Source of the DNA: Enhydrobacter sp.
GTDB taxonomy: Bacteria > Pseudomonadota > Alphaproteobacteria > Reyranellales > Reyranellaceae
NCBI RefSeq assembly: GCF_030246845.1
Contig: NZ_CP126889.1
Coordinates: 372,001 to 436,000, forward strand
Direction of reading: 5' to 3'
Length of the DNA stretch: 64,000 nucleotides
Below, piece by piece: positions 15,983-24,732 of the stretch (position 1 is the stretch's first letter; the number at the start of each line of letters is the position of its first letter). The notes beneath the pieces were generated by a model. The model was not told the origin of the DNA. It worked only from the letters and a program-made list of their open reading frames with translations, and did no database searches. The translations under genes were made by a program, and so were the position numbers.

Positions 15983-18280
15983 TCACTTGCGCGCCTCCTG
16001 GATCGCGCGCCAGACGCGCTGCGGCGTCGCCGGCATCTGCAGGCGGCGCACGCCCAGCGGCCAGAGCGCGTCCATGATCGCGTTCATCACCGTCGGCGTC
16101 GAGCCCACCGTGCCCGATTCGCCCACGCCCTTGACGCCGAGCGGATTGCCTTTCGCCGGCACCGAATCGTCGAGCGTGTTGGAGAAGGTCGGGAAGGTGT
16201 CGGCGCGCGGCATGGCGTAATCCATGAACGAGCCGGTGAGGAGCTGGCCCGACTCGCGGTCGTAGACATTCTCCTCGAGCAGCGCCTGGCCGATGCCCTG
16301 CGCGCAGCCGCCGTGGATCTGGCCGAACACGATCGGCCGGTGCAACGGCCGGCCCACGTCGTCGACCGTGGTGTAGCGCCTGAGCTCGACGCGTCCGGTC
16401 TCGGGATCGATCTCGACCTCGCCGACATGCGCGCCGTTCGGCCAGGCGATGCCGTCCACCGTGTTCACGTTCTCGATGAAGATGCGCTTGTCGGGCTGGC
16501 GCGCCGCCAGCTCGCCGAGGCCGATGCCGCGGTCGGTGCCGGCGATGGTGAAGCGGCCGGCCGCATAGGCGATGTCGGCGGCGCTCGCCTCGAGCGCATC
16601 GGCGGCGAGGTCCTTGCCCTTTTCGATCAGCTTCTCGCTGCCCGACAGGACCGCCGAGCCGCCGATATAGGCCGAGCGCGAGCCCATCGAGCCCACGCCG
16701 CCCACCCGGTCGGAATCGCCCATGGCGATCTCGATCTTCGACGGGTCGATGCCGAGAAGCTCGGAGGCGAGCTGGGTGAAGCTCGTCTGCAGCCCCTGCC
16801 CCATGCCCTGCGTGCCCATCCAGATCGTGACCGTGCCGTCGGCCTTCACCTCGTAGTGCGCCATCTCGTTGAGCACATTGGCGCCGGTCCATTCGACGTA
16901 GGAGGCGAGCCCGCGGCCGTAGAGCTTGCCGCGCTTCTCGGCCTCCGCCTTGCGTGCGGCGAAGCCCTTCCAGTCCGAGATCTCGAGCGTCTTGGTGAGG
17001 AAGCGGTCGAAGTCGCCGGAGTCGTACTTCTCGCCCATCGCGGTGGTGTAAGGCATCTGCGCCGGCTTCACGAAGTTGCGGCGCCTGAGCTCCGCCGGAT
17101 CCATCCCGATCTGGCGCGCCGCCGTGTCCATCACCCGCTCGATGTCGAGGATGCATTCCGGCCGGCCGGCGCCGCGATAGGCGCCGATGGTGGCGGAGTT
17201 GGTGAGCACGCAGTTGAGCCTGAGATCGACCACCGGGATGTCGTAGGTGCCGGTCATCACCTTGGGGCCCACGAACAGCGGGATCACCACGCCGGCGCGC
17301 GAGGGATAGGCACCGATATTGGCGAACGCTTCCATGCGCAGGGCCAGGATCCTTCCGTCCTTGTCGAGCGCGAGCGAGGCCTTGTGGAGCTGGTCGCGAC
17401 CGGCCGTCGTCGCCTGGAACTCCTCGCTGCGCTCGGCCCGCCATTTCACCGGCCGCTTCAGCATCTTCGCCGCCCATACCGCGACCGACTCGTCGGGCTG
17501 GATGCCGACCTTCATGCCGAAGCCGCCGCCGATGTCGCGCACCAGCACGCGCACCTTGTCCTTCGGCATCCTGAGGATCACGTCGCAGAGCGTGTCGCGG
17601 GTGACCGAGGGGTTCTGGCTGCCGATATGGACCACCATGCGGTCGCCGTCCCATTCGGCCATGATGGCGCGCGGCTCCATCGCATTCACGATCAGGCGCT
17701 GGTGCACGATGTCGAGCGACACGACATGGACCGCCTTCCCGAACGCGGCATCGGCCTTGGCCTGGTCGCCGAAGCGGTTGAAGCCCGCGAGGTTGCCGGG
17801 CGCACCCGGCCAGACGAGCGGCGCGCCGGGCTTCAGCGCATCCTCGATCGCCGTGACCGAAGGCAGCGGCTCGTACTCGACCCCGACCAGATCGACCGCA
17901 TCGATCGCCTGCTCGCGGGTCTCGGCGACCACGGCCGCGACCGCCTCGCCGACATGCCGCACCGTCTCGTGCGCCAGCGAGCGGCGCGGCGTCATCTCGG
18001 GCTTGCTGCCGTCGGCGTTGGGGAACATCGCGGGAAAGCCGAAATCGCCCACGCCGTCCTTCGCCATGTCGGCCCAGGTGTAGATCGCGACCACGCCCGG
18101 CGCCTTCTTCGCAGCCGACGTGTCGATTCCCGTGATCCTCGCGTGGGCATGCGGCGAGCGCGCCAGCGCCATGTGAACCTGGTTGGGCCGCGACAGATTG
18201 TCGGTGAAGCCGCCGGTGCCCGTCAGCAGCCGGTTGTCCTCGACACGCTTGATGTACTGCGCCTTACCAAACACCGCCAT
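15983..18280 (-). CDS. CoxL-like molybdopterin-binding subunit of the xanthine dehydrogenase family
   Basis: The 765-residue protein is the large (molybdenum) subunit of a hydroxylase. RVEDNRLLTGTGGFTDNL opens the N-terminal domain, NPSVTRDTL and GGGFGMKVGIQPDE form the cofactor-binding region, and GVGESGTVGSTPTVMNA near the end includes the catalytic glutamate. The active-site loop reads AYRGAGRPE, the form II type, not the AYXCSFR of true carbon monoxide dehydrogenase. It probably oxidises a heterocycle or aldehyde. Its usual partners, the FAD-binding and [2Fe-2S] subunits, are not next to it on either side, which is odd for a heterotrimeric enzyme. A TetR gene downstream on the map reads the same way. 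Confidence 0.9.
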   Translation of the reverse strand: MAVFGKAQYIKRVEDNRLLTGTGGFTDNLSRPNQVHMALARSPHAHARITGIDTSAAKKAPGVVAIYTWADMAKDGVGDFGFPAMFPNADGSKPEMTPRRSLAHETVRHVGEAVAAVVAETREQAIDAVDLVGVEYEPLPSVTAIEDALKPGAPLVWPGAPGNLAGFNRFGDQAKADAAFGKAVHVVSLDIVHQRLIVNAMEPRAIMAEWDGDRMVVHIGSQNPSVTRDTLCDVILRMPKDKVRVLVRDIGGGFGMKVGIQPDESVAVWAAKMLKRPVKWRAERSEEFQATTAGRDQLHKASLALDKDGRILALRMEAFANIGAYPSRAGVVIPLFVGPKVMTGTYDIPVVDLRLNCVLTNSATIGAYRGAGRPECILDIERVMDTAARQIGMDPAELRRRNFVKPAQMPYTTAMGEKYDSGDFDRFLTKTLEISDWKGFAARKAEAEKRGKLYGRGLASYVEWTGANVLNEMAHYEVKADGTVTIWMGTQGMGQGLQTSFTQLASELLGIDPSKIEIAMGDSDRVGGVGSMGSRSAYIGGSAVLSGSEKLIEKGKDLAADALEASAADIAYAAGRFTIAGTDRGIGLGELAARQPDKRIFIENVNTVDGIAWPNGAHVGEVEIDPETGRVELRRYTTVDDVGRPLHRPIVFGQIHGGCAQGIGQALLEENVYDRESGQLLTGSFMDYAMPRADTFPTFSNTLDDSVPAKGNPLGVKGVGESGTVGSTPTVMNAIMDALWPLGVRRLQMPATPQRVWRAIQEARK

Positions 18281-18398
18281 ACGCTGCTCCTTCCGACTGG
18301 ACCCGACTTGGGACCGGCGCGGACTATAGCCGCCAACGACTGCCGCACAAGGCGACGCTGCCCATCCTGCGGCAGGCCTGATCGTGCGCGCGCTGCCG

Positions 18399-18992
18399 TC
18401 AGTGTCCGGCCGCGCGCGTCCCGCTGTCGACGATCGCGCGGTAGGTTCGCGCGATCAGCTCGTCGACCAGCGCCGGCGGCGGCTCGCGGCGTTCGAGATG
18501 GCCCTTCACGGCGGCGACGGGGACCTCGGCGAGCACGAAGGTGGCGCGCCGCAGTTGCGCCGGCCCTGCGCGGCCGAAGGCATCCCGGGCGAACCGCGCC
18601 AGGCAGGCCTCGAACCGCTGCGCCTGATCGCGCACGCCCCGCCTCAGCGCCGCCGGCCAGTCGCCCTGCACGAAGTCGTGGCGGCTGTGGAGCAGCAGCA
18701 GGCGCGCATCGTCGGGATGCAGGCGCGACCAGGCCGGCGTATGCAGCGCCGCGGCAAGTCCGTCCCCCGCCTCGATCGCCGCCACGAACCCCTGCTGGTA
18801 GGCGAGCACGGTGGTCAGCCAAAGCTCCCCCAGCAGCACATCGCGCGAGGCAAAGCGGTGATAGAACGAGCCCTTCGGCGCCCCGAGCCTTTGTGCAACC
18901 AGATCGACGGTGACGGCGCCCGGACCGCGTTCGCAAGCCAGCGCGCGCGCCGCATCGACGAAATCCGCATTGCTGAATTGTGGCCGCCCCAT
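18399..18992 (-). CDS. TetR-family transcriptional regulator
   Basis: The N-terminal 50 residues form a TetR helix-turn-helix (AVTVDLVAQRLGAPKGSFYHRFASRDVLLGEL). The remainder is a helical ligand-binding domain with no recognised signature. It is divergent from a crotonase-thioesterase pair, with a perfect inverted repeat TAGAC-N6-GTCTA just before its start codon, so it very likely represses itself and the divergent genes until an acyl-CoA or similar ligand binds. 197 residues is normal for the family. Confidence 0.88.
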   Translation of the reverse strand: MGRPQFSNADFVDAARALACERGPGAVTVDLVAQRLGAPKGSFYHRFASRDVLLGELWLTTVLAYQQGFVAAIEAGDGLAAALHTPAWSRLHPDDARLLLLHSRHDFVQGDWPAALRRGVRDQAQRFEACLARFARDAFGRAGPAQLRRATFVLAEVPVAAVKGHLERREPPPALVDELIARTYRAIVDSGTRAAGH

Positions 18993-18997
18993 GGATT

Positions 18998-19013
18998 TAG
19001 ACTATATCGTCTA
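18998..19013. promoter_or_regulatory. Candidate TetR operator (TAGAC-N6-GTCTA)
   Basis: TAGACTATATCGTCTA is a perfect 5-bp inverted repeat with an AT-rich centre in the short space between the divergent TetR and crotonase genes. It begins six bases from the TetR start codon, the usual place for a TetR self-operator. A further TCTAGA palindrome overlaps its right arm. Confidence 0.65.
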
Positions 19014-19063
19014 GACTCTTTGGTCAACAAGCGATATTGACTCCCGATGAGAGGAGACGTGCC

Positions 19064-19873
19064 ATGGAAGATCGCATCCGCCTCACGATCGCCGACGGCA
19101 TTGCCGATGTCCGGCTCGATCGGCCAGCGAAGATGAACGCCCTCGATCCCGCCATGTTCAGGGCGATCGCGGCGGCCGGCGCGCGGCTGAGGGACGATCG
19201 AAGCGTGCGTGCCGTCGTGCTTTCCGGCGAGGGCCGCGCCTTTTGTGCCGGCCTCGATGTCGAGAGGCTGGTCGCCGTCGCCGGCGGCGAAAGCCTCCTG
19301 CCCTTGGCCGACCTCACCAGGCGCACGCACGGCATCGCCAACTGGGCGCAGCACATCGTCTGGCTGTGGCGCGAGCTGCCGGTGCCGGTGATCGCCGCCG
19401 TGCACGGCATCGCCTTCGGCGGCGGCTTCCAGCTCGCGCTCGGCGCCGACCTGCGTTACCTGGCGCCCGATACGCGACTGGCGATCAGCGAGGCCAAATG
19501 GGGCCTGGTGCCCGACATGGCCGGCACGCAGATCATGCGCCATCTCGCCGGCGACGACGTGGTGCGCGAGCTCACCTACACCGCGCGGACCTTCTCCGCC
19601 GCAGAAGCGCTGGCCTATGGCTTCGCGACCCGGGTGGTCGAGAATCCGCGCCTCGCGGCGCTGGCGACCGCCCGCGAGATCGCCGCGCGCAGCCCCGACG
19701 CGATCCGCGCCGCCAAGCGCCTGCTCAACCAGGCGGTGACCTGCGACGTGCGCGCCGGCCTTCTCGCCGAGACGGCCGCGCAGGAGGGCCTGATCGGCGG
19801 ACCGAACCAGATCGAGGCGGTCAGGGCCGGCCTCGAGAACCGGCCGCCCCGCTTCGCCGATGCCGCCGCATAG
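19064..19873 (+). CDS. Enoyl-CoA hydratase/isomerase (crotonase) family protein
   Basis: The 269-residue protein has the crotonase fold. VRLDRPAKMNALDPAMF is near residue 16 and AVVLSGEGRAFCAGLDV near 45 forms the first half of the oxyanion hole. HGIAFGGGFQLALGADLRY near 117 is the second half, and AISEAKWGLVPDMAG contains the position of a catalytic glutamate. The ATG is chosen for the GAGAGGAG ribosome site 8 bases before it; an in-frame TTG nine codons earlier is less likely. It is followed by a thioesterase 33 bp downstream and controlled in common with it, so a short acyl-CoA degradation or detoxification step is likely. Exact substrate unknown. Confidence 0.9.
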   Translation: MEDRIRLTIADGIADVRLDRPAKMNALDPAMFRAIAAAGARLRDDRSVRAVVLSGEGRAFCAGLDVERLVAVAGGESLLPLADLTRRTHGIANWAQHIVWLWRELPVPVIAAVHGIAFGGGFQLALGADLRYLAPDTRLAISEAKWGLVPDMAGTQIMRHLAGDDVVRELTYTARTFSAAEALAYGFATRVVENPRLAALATAREIAARSPDAIRAAKRLLNQAVTCDVRAGLLAETAAQEGLIGGPNQIEAVRAGLENRPPRFADAAA

Positions 19874-19906
19874 GCTCGATACGGTTTCGACTCTCCGGAG
19901 GTAATC

Positions 19907-20329
19907 ATGTCTCGTGATTCGGTGCTGGATTTTCGCCGCCTTGTCGCGGCCAACGCCTCGGCGGCGTTCAACCGTCTCGCCGGATTCCAGGTGATCTCGG
20001 CCCAAGGCGGGACCGCGGAGATCCGCATGGAGTGGAGCGACGAGCTTACCCAATACGCCGGACATCTGCATGCCGGGGTCATCGCAGCGCTGCTCGATAC
20101 CGTGTGTGGCTTCGCGGCGAGCACCGTCGCGGGACGGGTCACCGCCTCGCATTTCTCGATGAACTGCCTGAAGCCGGCGGTCGGTCGCCGCTTCATCGCC
20201 AAAGGTGTCACGTTGCGGGCAGGCCGTCGGCAGATCTTCAGCTCGGCCGAGCTCTTCGCCGAAGACGAGAACGACGAGAGGACGCTGGTCGCAACCGGCG
20301 AAACGCTGCTCGTTTCCCTGGAGGGCTGA
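19907..20329 (+). CDS. PaaI-type hotdog-fold thioesterase
   Basis: The 140-residue protein is a single hotdog domain. TQYAGHLHAGVIAALLDTVCGFAA contains the HxGxxxALxD active-site helix of the PaaI/YbgC group, and ASHFSMNCLKPAVGRRFIA is the second conserved strand. It should hydrolyse an acyl-CoA. A clean GGAGGTAA ribosome site precedes the ATG. It follows the crotonase gene after 33 bp and is the second gene of the TetR-regulated unit. Confidence 0.88.
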   Translation: MSRDSVLDFRRLVAANASAAFNRLAGFQVISAQGGTAEIRMEWSDELTQYAGHLHAGVIAALLDTVCGFAASTVAGRVTASHFSMNCLKPAVGRRFIAKGVTLRAGRRQIFSSAELFAEDENDERTLVATGETLLVSLEG

Positions 20330-20378
20330 CTATGTGAGGTCTGACCCTGTGGCTGGCGACAACCAGCCGTTACACTGT

Positions 20379-21554
20379 TCATCCAGCCAGGTTGAAGGCT
20401 TGCCGCACGTTGCCGCCCAGCAGGCCGGCGCGCGCCGGTGCCGGAACCGATTCCACCATCTCCTCCAGCGCCTGCAGGTAGTCGCCGGTATGGTCGGGAT
20501 GCGGATAGTCGGATGCCCAGAAGAAGCGATCGGCACCGTAGGTTGCCATCATCGCGGGTAGCGTCCGCTCGTCGGGATCGCCCGAGATCCAGACCTGACG
20601 CCGGAAGTAGTCGCTGGGCTTCATCTCGAGCGGCGCCCGTGCGCCGAGATAGGTCGACGTCGCCACGCCGTCGAGCCGGTCGAGCCAGTAGCCGATCCAG
20701 CCCGCGCCCGACTCGAGCAGCACGAGCTTGAGCCTCGGGAAGCGGTCGAAGGTCGCGAAGTCGAGGAAGGTGGTGAAGGCCTGCCGCACGCCGTCGCCTG
20801 CCCGCACCGAGGCGAGCATCGAGAGCCGATGTCCGTTCTCGAAACGCGGTGAGCGCAACTCGAACGGCTCGAAGGCCGGATGGATGGCAATCGGCACGTC
20901 GAGTTCGACCGCCTTGGCATAGACCGGATCGTGCACCGGATCGCCGTGCGCCTTGTGCGTCCAGGTGAAGGGCACGACGAAGGCGCCGCGGCAGCCGTCC
21001 TTGACCGCGCGCTCCAGCTCGGTTGCCGCCGCTTGCGGATCGCCGAGCGAGAGATGGGCGATGGGCACGAGCCGGCCCTTCGAGCCGCGGCAGAAATCGG
21101 CGACCCAGCGATTGTAGGCGCGGCAGTAGGCCTGGCTCAGCTCGGCATCGTCGAGCTCGGCCTCCCACAGGATGCCGAGCGTCGGATAGAGGACGGCGGC
21201 ATCGAGCCCCTCGGCGTCGAGGAGCTTCAGCCGCTCGTCGGCGTCGCAGGCGCCGAACGGCATGTTGGCGGCATAGGTCTTGTCGGGATGCGGCGTGAAG
21301 GCCTCGAGATCCTTCTGGCCCATGCGGCCGAGCGTGGCCGGATAGCCCTTGCGCGTGAGCTTGCTCGGCCGGCCCGCGATCTCGAGATATTCGAGCCCGT
21401 CGGCGTCGCGCTTCATGCGCAGCGCCCGGTCGCGGTACTTCGCCTCGATATAGCGCTCCCACAGCCCCGCATCCTCGAGCAGGTGACCGTCGGCATCGAC
21501 GGCGCCGCGGAACTTCAGGTGATGAACGGATTTGGGATCGAACACCGGACGCAT
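20379..21554 (-). CDS. Amidohydrolase family protein (ACMSD-like, amidohydro_2)
   Basis: The 391-residue protein is a TIM-barrel metal-dependent hydrolase or decarboxylase. The metal-binding residues are seen in AVDADGHLLE near residue 18, IAIHPAFEPF near 215 and WASDYPHPDHTGDY near 345. This pattern is that of the 2-amino-3-carboxymuconate semialdehyde decarboxylase-like group. The ATG at MRPVFDP is chosen for the GGAGGAG ribosome site; the frame is open a few codons further. It converges on the thioesterase gene and has no operon partners, so the substrate is not suggested by context. Confidence 0.85.
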   Translation of the reverse strand: MRPVFDPKSVHHLKFRGAVDADGHLLEDAGLWERYIEAKYRDRALRMKRDADGLEYLEIAGRPSKLTRKGYPATLGRMGQKDLEAFTPHPDKTYAANMPFGACDADERLKLLDAEGLDAAVLYPTLGILWEAELDDAELSQAYCRAYNRWVADFCRGSKGRLVPIAHLSLGDPQAAATELERAVKDGCRGAFVVPFTWTHKAHGDPVHDPVYAKAVELDVPIAIHPAFEPFELRSPRFENGHRLSMLASVRAGDGVRQAFTTFLDFATFDRFPRLKLVLLESGAGWIGYWLDRLDGVATSTYLGARAPLEMKPSDYFRRQVWISGDPDERTLPAMMATYGADRFFWASDYPHPDHTGDYLQALEEMVESVPAPARAGLLGGNVRQAFNLAG

Positions 21555-21652
21555 GCCTGCTCCTCCGCCTGTTCCGAACAACGCCGGAAACTATGGAACA
21601 GGTGCGCCACCACCACAAAGGCCGTCGCTCACGAAGCGAAACTCGGGGCTGG

Positions 21653-21836
21653 GCATGAGCGCAACCGGGGTGGCGCGCTCCGACGACGACTCAGGGAGGC
21701 ACGCCACCAACAAGAAACAAGGGCAGACGCCCAGTATCGTGTCATCCCGAGCGAATGCGAGGGATCCTTTATCGGCGCCAGTCAAAGATCCCTTGCTTCG
21801 CTCGGGATGACACAACCTCTCGGGATGACACAACCT
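21653..21836. repeat. Composite dispersed repeat filling the amidohydrolase-pxpA gap
   Basis: The 360-bp gap between the amidohydrolase start and the pxpA stop has no gene. It holds, in order, a GAGCGCAACCGG...GCGCGCTCCGA block, CGCCACCAACAAGAAACAAG, and a full TGTCATCCCGAG palindrome (21740-21813). Finally an 18-bp tandem duplication of its last arm (CTCGGGATGACACAACCT twice) is present. The same blocks in inverted order occur at 58047-58207. Small open frames here (MSATGVARSD...) are products of the repeat and not genes. Confidence 0.8.
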
Positions 21837-21914
21837 GTTGCGATTTAAGGCACCCGTTTCATTTCCGAGGATCGACGCTGCCGGCGCCCGTGGCGCATCT
21901 GCGACTGATCGTGC

Positions 21915-22706
21915 CTAATTCAGGTTCGGCATCTCCGGCAGGGTGACGATCCGGATGCCGGCTGCTTCGAGGCCCTCGCGCACCGCCTTGGAGACCGGGA
22001 TCGCGGTCGGGCCGTCGCCGTGCACGCAGATCGAATCGACGCGGCAGGGGATGCGCTTGCCCGAGGTCGAGTAGATCGCCTGCTCGTCGACCATGCGCCG
22101 CACATGCGCCACCGCCTGCGCCGGATCCTTGATCATCGAATTGGGCTCCTTGCGCGGCGTGAGGTGCCCCGTGTCGGTGTAGGTGCGGTCGGCGAACACC
22201 TCCTCGGCCGCGCGCAGGCCGAGCTTGCGCGCCGCCTTGCCCTGCTCGGTGTTGGCCTGGCAGAGGAAGATGAGGTCGCGATCGACGGCCTTCGCCGCGC
22301 GCGCGATCGCCTCGGACATCTCCTGGCTCTCGGCCGACATGTTGCCCATCATGCCGTGCGGCTTGATGTGCGTGACCTTGGCGCCGTGCAGCGCCGCGAT
22401 CGCCTGCAGCGCGCCGAGCTGATAGGCGATGTTGCCTTCCAGCTCCTTCACCGTGAGGTTGATGGCGCGCCGGCCGAAGCCCTGCAGGTCGGCGAAGCCC
22501 GGATGCGCGCCGATCGACACGCCGTTCTGCGTGCAGAGCTTCACCGTGTCCATCATGACCACGGGATCGCTGGCGTGGAAGCCGCAGGCGACGTTGGCCG
22601 ATTTCACGATCTTCAGCACCTCGGCATCGTTGCCCATCACCCACGGGCCGAAGCTCTCTCCGAGATCGGAGTTGATGTTGACCTGTCCGATGTTGCTGGC
22701 TGCCAT
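21915..22706 (-). CDS. pxpA: 5-oxoprolinase subunit PxpA (LamB/YcsF family)
   Basis: PxpA works with PxpB and PxpC in the ATP-dependent opening of 5-oxoproline to glutamate in the cytoplasm. The 263-residue protein starts with the family hallmark VNINSDLGESFGPWVMGND. It continues with NVACGFHASDP, SIGAHPGFADLQGFGRR, HIKPHGMMGN and the C-terminal VDSICVHGDGPTA. It is divergent from pxpBC with only 38 bp between start codons, so the three are driven from one compact bidirectional promoter region. Length is normal. Confidence 0.95.
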   Translation of the reverse strand: MAASNIGQVNINSDLGESFGPWVMGNDAEVLKIVKSANVACGFHASDPVVMMDTVKLCTQNGVSIGAHPGFADLQGFGRRAINLTVKELEGNIAYQLGALQAIAALHGAKVTHIKPHGMMGNMSAESQEMSEAIARAAKAVDRDLIFLCQANTEQGKAARKLGLRAAEEVFADRTYTDTGHLTPRKEPNSMIKDPAQAVAHVRRMVDEQAIYSTSGKRIPCRVDSICVHGDGPTAIPVSKAVREGLEAAGIRIVTLPEMPNLN

Positions 22707-22744
22707 GCGAGACTCCCTCGATCCGGGCCGCTATCCTAGCAGAC

Positions 22745-23479
22745 GTGAGCGTACGGTACCTCTCCTGCGGCGACACGGCCTTCACGGTCGAATTCGGCAA
22801 CCAGATTTCGCCCCGGATCAACGGGCAGGTCATGGCGCTGCATGCCGCGATCGGCGCCGCCCGGAAAAGCGGCGCCCTCGCGGGCGTGGTCGAGACCGTG
22901 CCGACCATGCGTTCGCTGATGGTCACCTATGATCCCATGGCGACCTCGCGCGCGGCACTGCAGCCCGAGATCGACGCCCTGATCGCGCGCGGCCTGCCGG
23001 CCGAGACCCGGACCCGCCGCGTCACCATCCCCTGCTGCTATGACGATCCCGAGTTCGCGCCCGACCTCGCGGAGGTCGCCGAGCGCACGAAGAGAACGCC
23101 GGAGCAAGTGATCGAGGGCCATCTGAAATCCGCCTTCACGGTCTATGTGCTGGGCTTCATGCCCGGCCTCGCCTATATCGCGGGTCTCGACCCCGCCCTC
23201 TTCCTGCCGCGTCGGGCCGAGCCGCGCGTGCGCGTGCCGCGCTCCTCAGTCGCCATCGCTATGGACATGACGACGATCTATCCGTTCGAGACCCCCGGCG
23301 GCTGGCACCTGATCGGCCGCACGCCGCTCTGGATGTTCGACCAGCGCCGCGAGCAGCCGGTGTTCCTGGCGCCGGGCGATCGTCTTTCCTTCGAGCGCAT
23401 CGACCGCAAGGCCTTCGACCGCATCGCCGCCGACGTCGAGGCCGGCTCGCTCGACTGGGCCACGCTGGTGGCGGTATGA
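22745..23479 (+). CDS. pxpB: 5-oxoprolinase subunit PxpB (KipI-like)
   Basis: The 244-residue protein has the N-terminal AHS1 domain start (VRYLSCGDTAFTVEFGNQI). The conserved C-terminal half contains YVLGFMPGLAYIAGLDP, PRVRVPRSSVAIAM and YPFETPGGWHLIGRTPLWMFD. It forms the PxpBC complex that phosphorylates or positions 5-oxoproline. The GTG start is used; no better ATG exists before the homology. The stop overlaps the pxpC start as ATGA, coupling their translation. Confidence 0.95.
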   Translation: MSVRYLSCGDTAFTVEFGNQISPRINGQVMALHAAIGAARKSGALAGVVETVPTMRSLMVTYDPMATSRAALQPEIDALIARGLPAETRTRRVTIPCCYDDPEFAPDLAEVAERTKRTPEQVIEGHLKSAFTVYVLGFMPGLAYIAGLDPALFLPRRAEPRVRVPRSSVAIAMDMTTIYPFETPGGWHLIGRTPLWMFDQRREQPVFLAPGDRLSFERIDRKAFDRIAADVEAGSLDWATLVAV

Positions 23480-24534
23480 GCGCCGTCCTGAAAGTCGTCC
23501 GTGCCGGTCTGTTCGACACGCTGCAGGACAAAGGCCGCATCGGCTATCTCGCGCTCGGCATGCCCAGCGCCGGCGCGATGGACCGCATCGGGCTGGCGCT
23601 GGCCAATGCGCTGGCCGGCAATCCGGCCGGCATCGCAGGGCTCGAGATCGGCGTCATGGGACCCGACCTTCTGGTCGAGGCGGAGTCGGTGCGTTTCGCC
23701 CTCGCCGGCCCACTCTCGCCGTCGCTGATCGAAGGGCCGGATGCACCGCCCAGGCCCCTCGAGTCCAACCGCTCGCATCTTCTGAAGCGCGGGCAGATCC
23801 TGCGCGTGGGCATGGTCGAAGGGTCGAGCACCGCCTATCTCGCCGTGGCCGGCGGCTTCGCCCTGCCGGCCGTCATGGGCAGCCTTTCGACTTATACCCG
23901 TGCCGCCATCGGCGGCCTGGAAGGTCGCAAGCTGCAGGCGGGCGACAGCCTGCCGCTCGGGCTCGAGCAGGCACCGGCGCGCGTGGAGCTGAAGCTCGCG
24001 GCGCCCTTTGACTATGGCAGCGGCCCGGTCCGCATCGTCTGGGGCCCGCAGGACGACTATTTCAGCGAGCGCGGCCGCGCGACCTTCGTCGGCTCCGACT
24101 ATCGCGTCTCCAGGGAAGCCGATCGCATGGGCATCCGCTTCGAAGGCCCCACGATCGAGCATGCGGTGGCAGTCGACAAAGGCGGCGCCGACATCATCTC
24201 CGACGGCATCGGGCCGGGCGCGATCCAGGTGCCGGGCGCGGGCCTGCCGATCGTGCTGCTGGCCGACCGCCAGACCGTGGGCGGCTATCCCAAGATCGCC
24301 ACGGTCGCCTCGGCCGACCTGCCGCGCCTCGGCCGCCTGCTGCCCGGCCAGACCGTGCGCTTCGCCGCCGTCACCGTGGAGGAAGCCGAGAAGCTGCGCC
24401 GCGACCAGGAAGCGCGTCTCGCCCGCGCCATCGCCGACCTGCAGCCCGCCCGCCCCGCCGGCGGCATCGACCTCTCGCGCCTCTACGAGGAGAACCTGAT
24501 CGACGGCGTGGTCTACGCGCGGCCGCCGGCGTAA
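23476..24534 (+). CDS. pxpC: 5-oxoprolinase subunit PxpC (KipA/AHS2 family)
   Basis: The 352-residue AHS2-type (allophanate hydrolase subunit 2-like) protein shows FDTLQDKGRIGYLALGMPSAGAMD at its start. GSSTAYLAVAGGFALP is near residue 117, IRFEGPTIEH near 214 and LADRQTVGGYPKIATVASAD near 260. It completes the PxpABC enzyme. It is the last gene of the rightward pair; the following gap contains a palindromic repeat that may act as terminator. Confidence 0.95.
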   Translation: MSAVLKVVRAGLFDTLQDKGRIGYLALGMPSAGAMDRIGLALANALAGNPAGIAGLEIGVMGPDLLVEAESVRFALAGPLSPSLIEGPDAPPRPLESNRSHLLKRGQILRVGMVEGSSTAYLAVAGGFALPAVMGSLSTYTRAAIGGLEGRKLQAGDSLPLGLEQAPARVELKLAAPFDYGSGPVRIVWGPQDDYFSERGRATFVGSDYRVSREADRMGIRFEGPTIEHAVAVDKGGADIISDGIGPGAIQVPGAGLPIVLLADRQTVGGYPKIATVASADLPRLGRLLPGQTVRFAAVTVEEAEKLRRDQEARLARAIADLQPARPAGGIDLSRLYEENLIDGVVYARPPA

Positions 24535-24589
24535 CGCGCACCAGACCGCGCCGCCAAGAAGAAACAAGATCGGTATCCGACCACTTCCG

Positions 24590-24663
24590 TGTCATCCCGA
24601 GCCGAAGGCGAGGGATCTTTCGCAACGCCGACCAAGGATCCCTCGCTCCGCTCGGGATGACAC
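24590..24663. repeat. Palindromic intergenic repeat (TGTCATCCCGAG family), complete copy
   Basis: Arms TGTCATCCCGAGCC...GGGATC and GGATCCCTCGCTCCGCTC...GATGACAC pair around a short loop. A degenerate CGCCAAGAAGAAACAAG box precedes it, as in the copies at 21.7 kb and 58.1 kb. No gene lies in this gap. Confidence 0.85.
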
Positions 24664-24732
24664 AGCTTTGTCGTGCTCGTGCATTTCCGAGGGTCGGCTT
24701 CCGGTCGCGAAGTCCAGTGGCGCTCTGTTCGT

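Noticed and set aside
15983-18280. Aerobic carbon monoxide dehydrogenase CoxL
   Set aside because: The active-site loop is AYRGAGR, not the AYXCSFR of form I CO dehydrogenase, and coxM/coxS are absent.
16313-18913. 866-codon open frame on the plus strand
   Set aside because: It is antisense to the molybdenum hydroxylase and TetR genes, has no recognisable domain, and is a by-product of high GC codon use.
21532-21833. Short frames such as MSATGVARSD...TNKKQG
   Set aside because: They are translations of the dispersed repeats and appear again, equally, at 58 kb; not genes.
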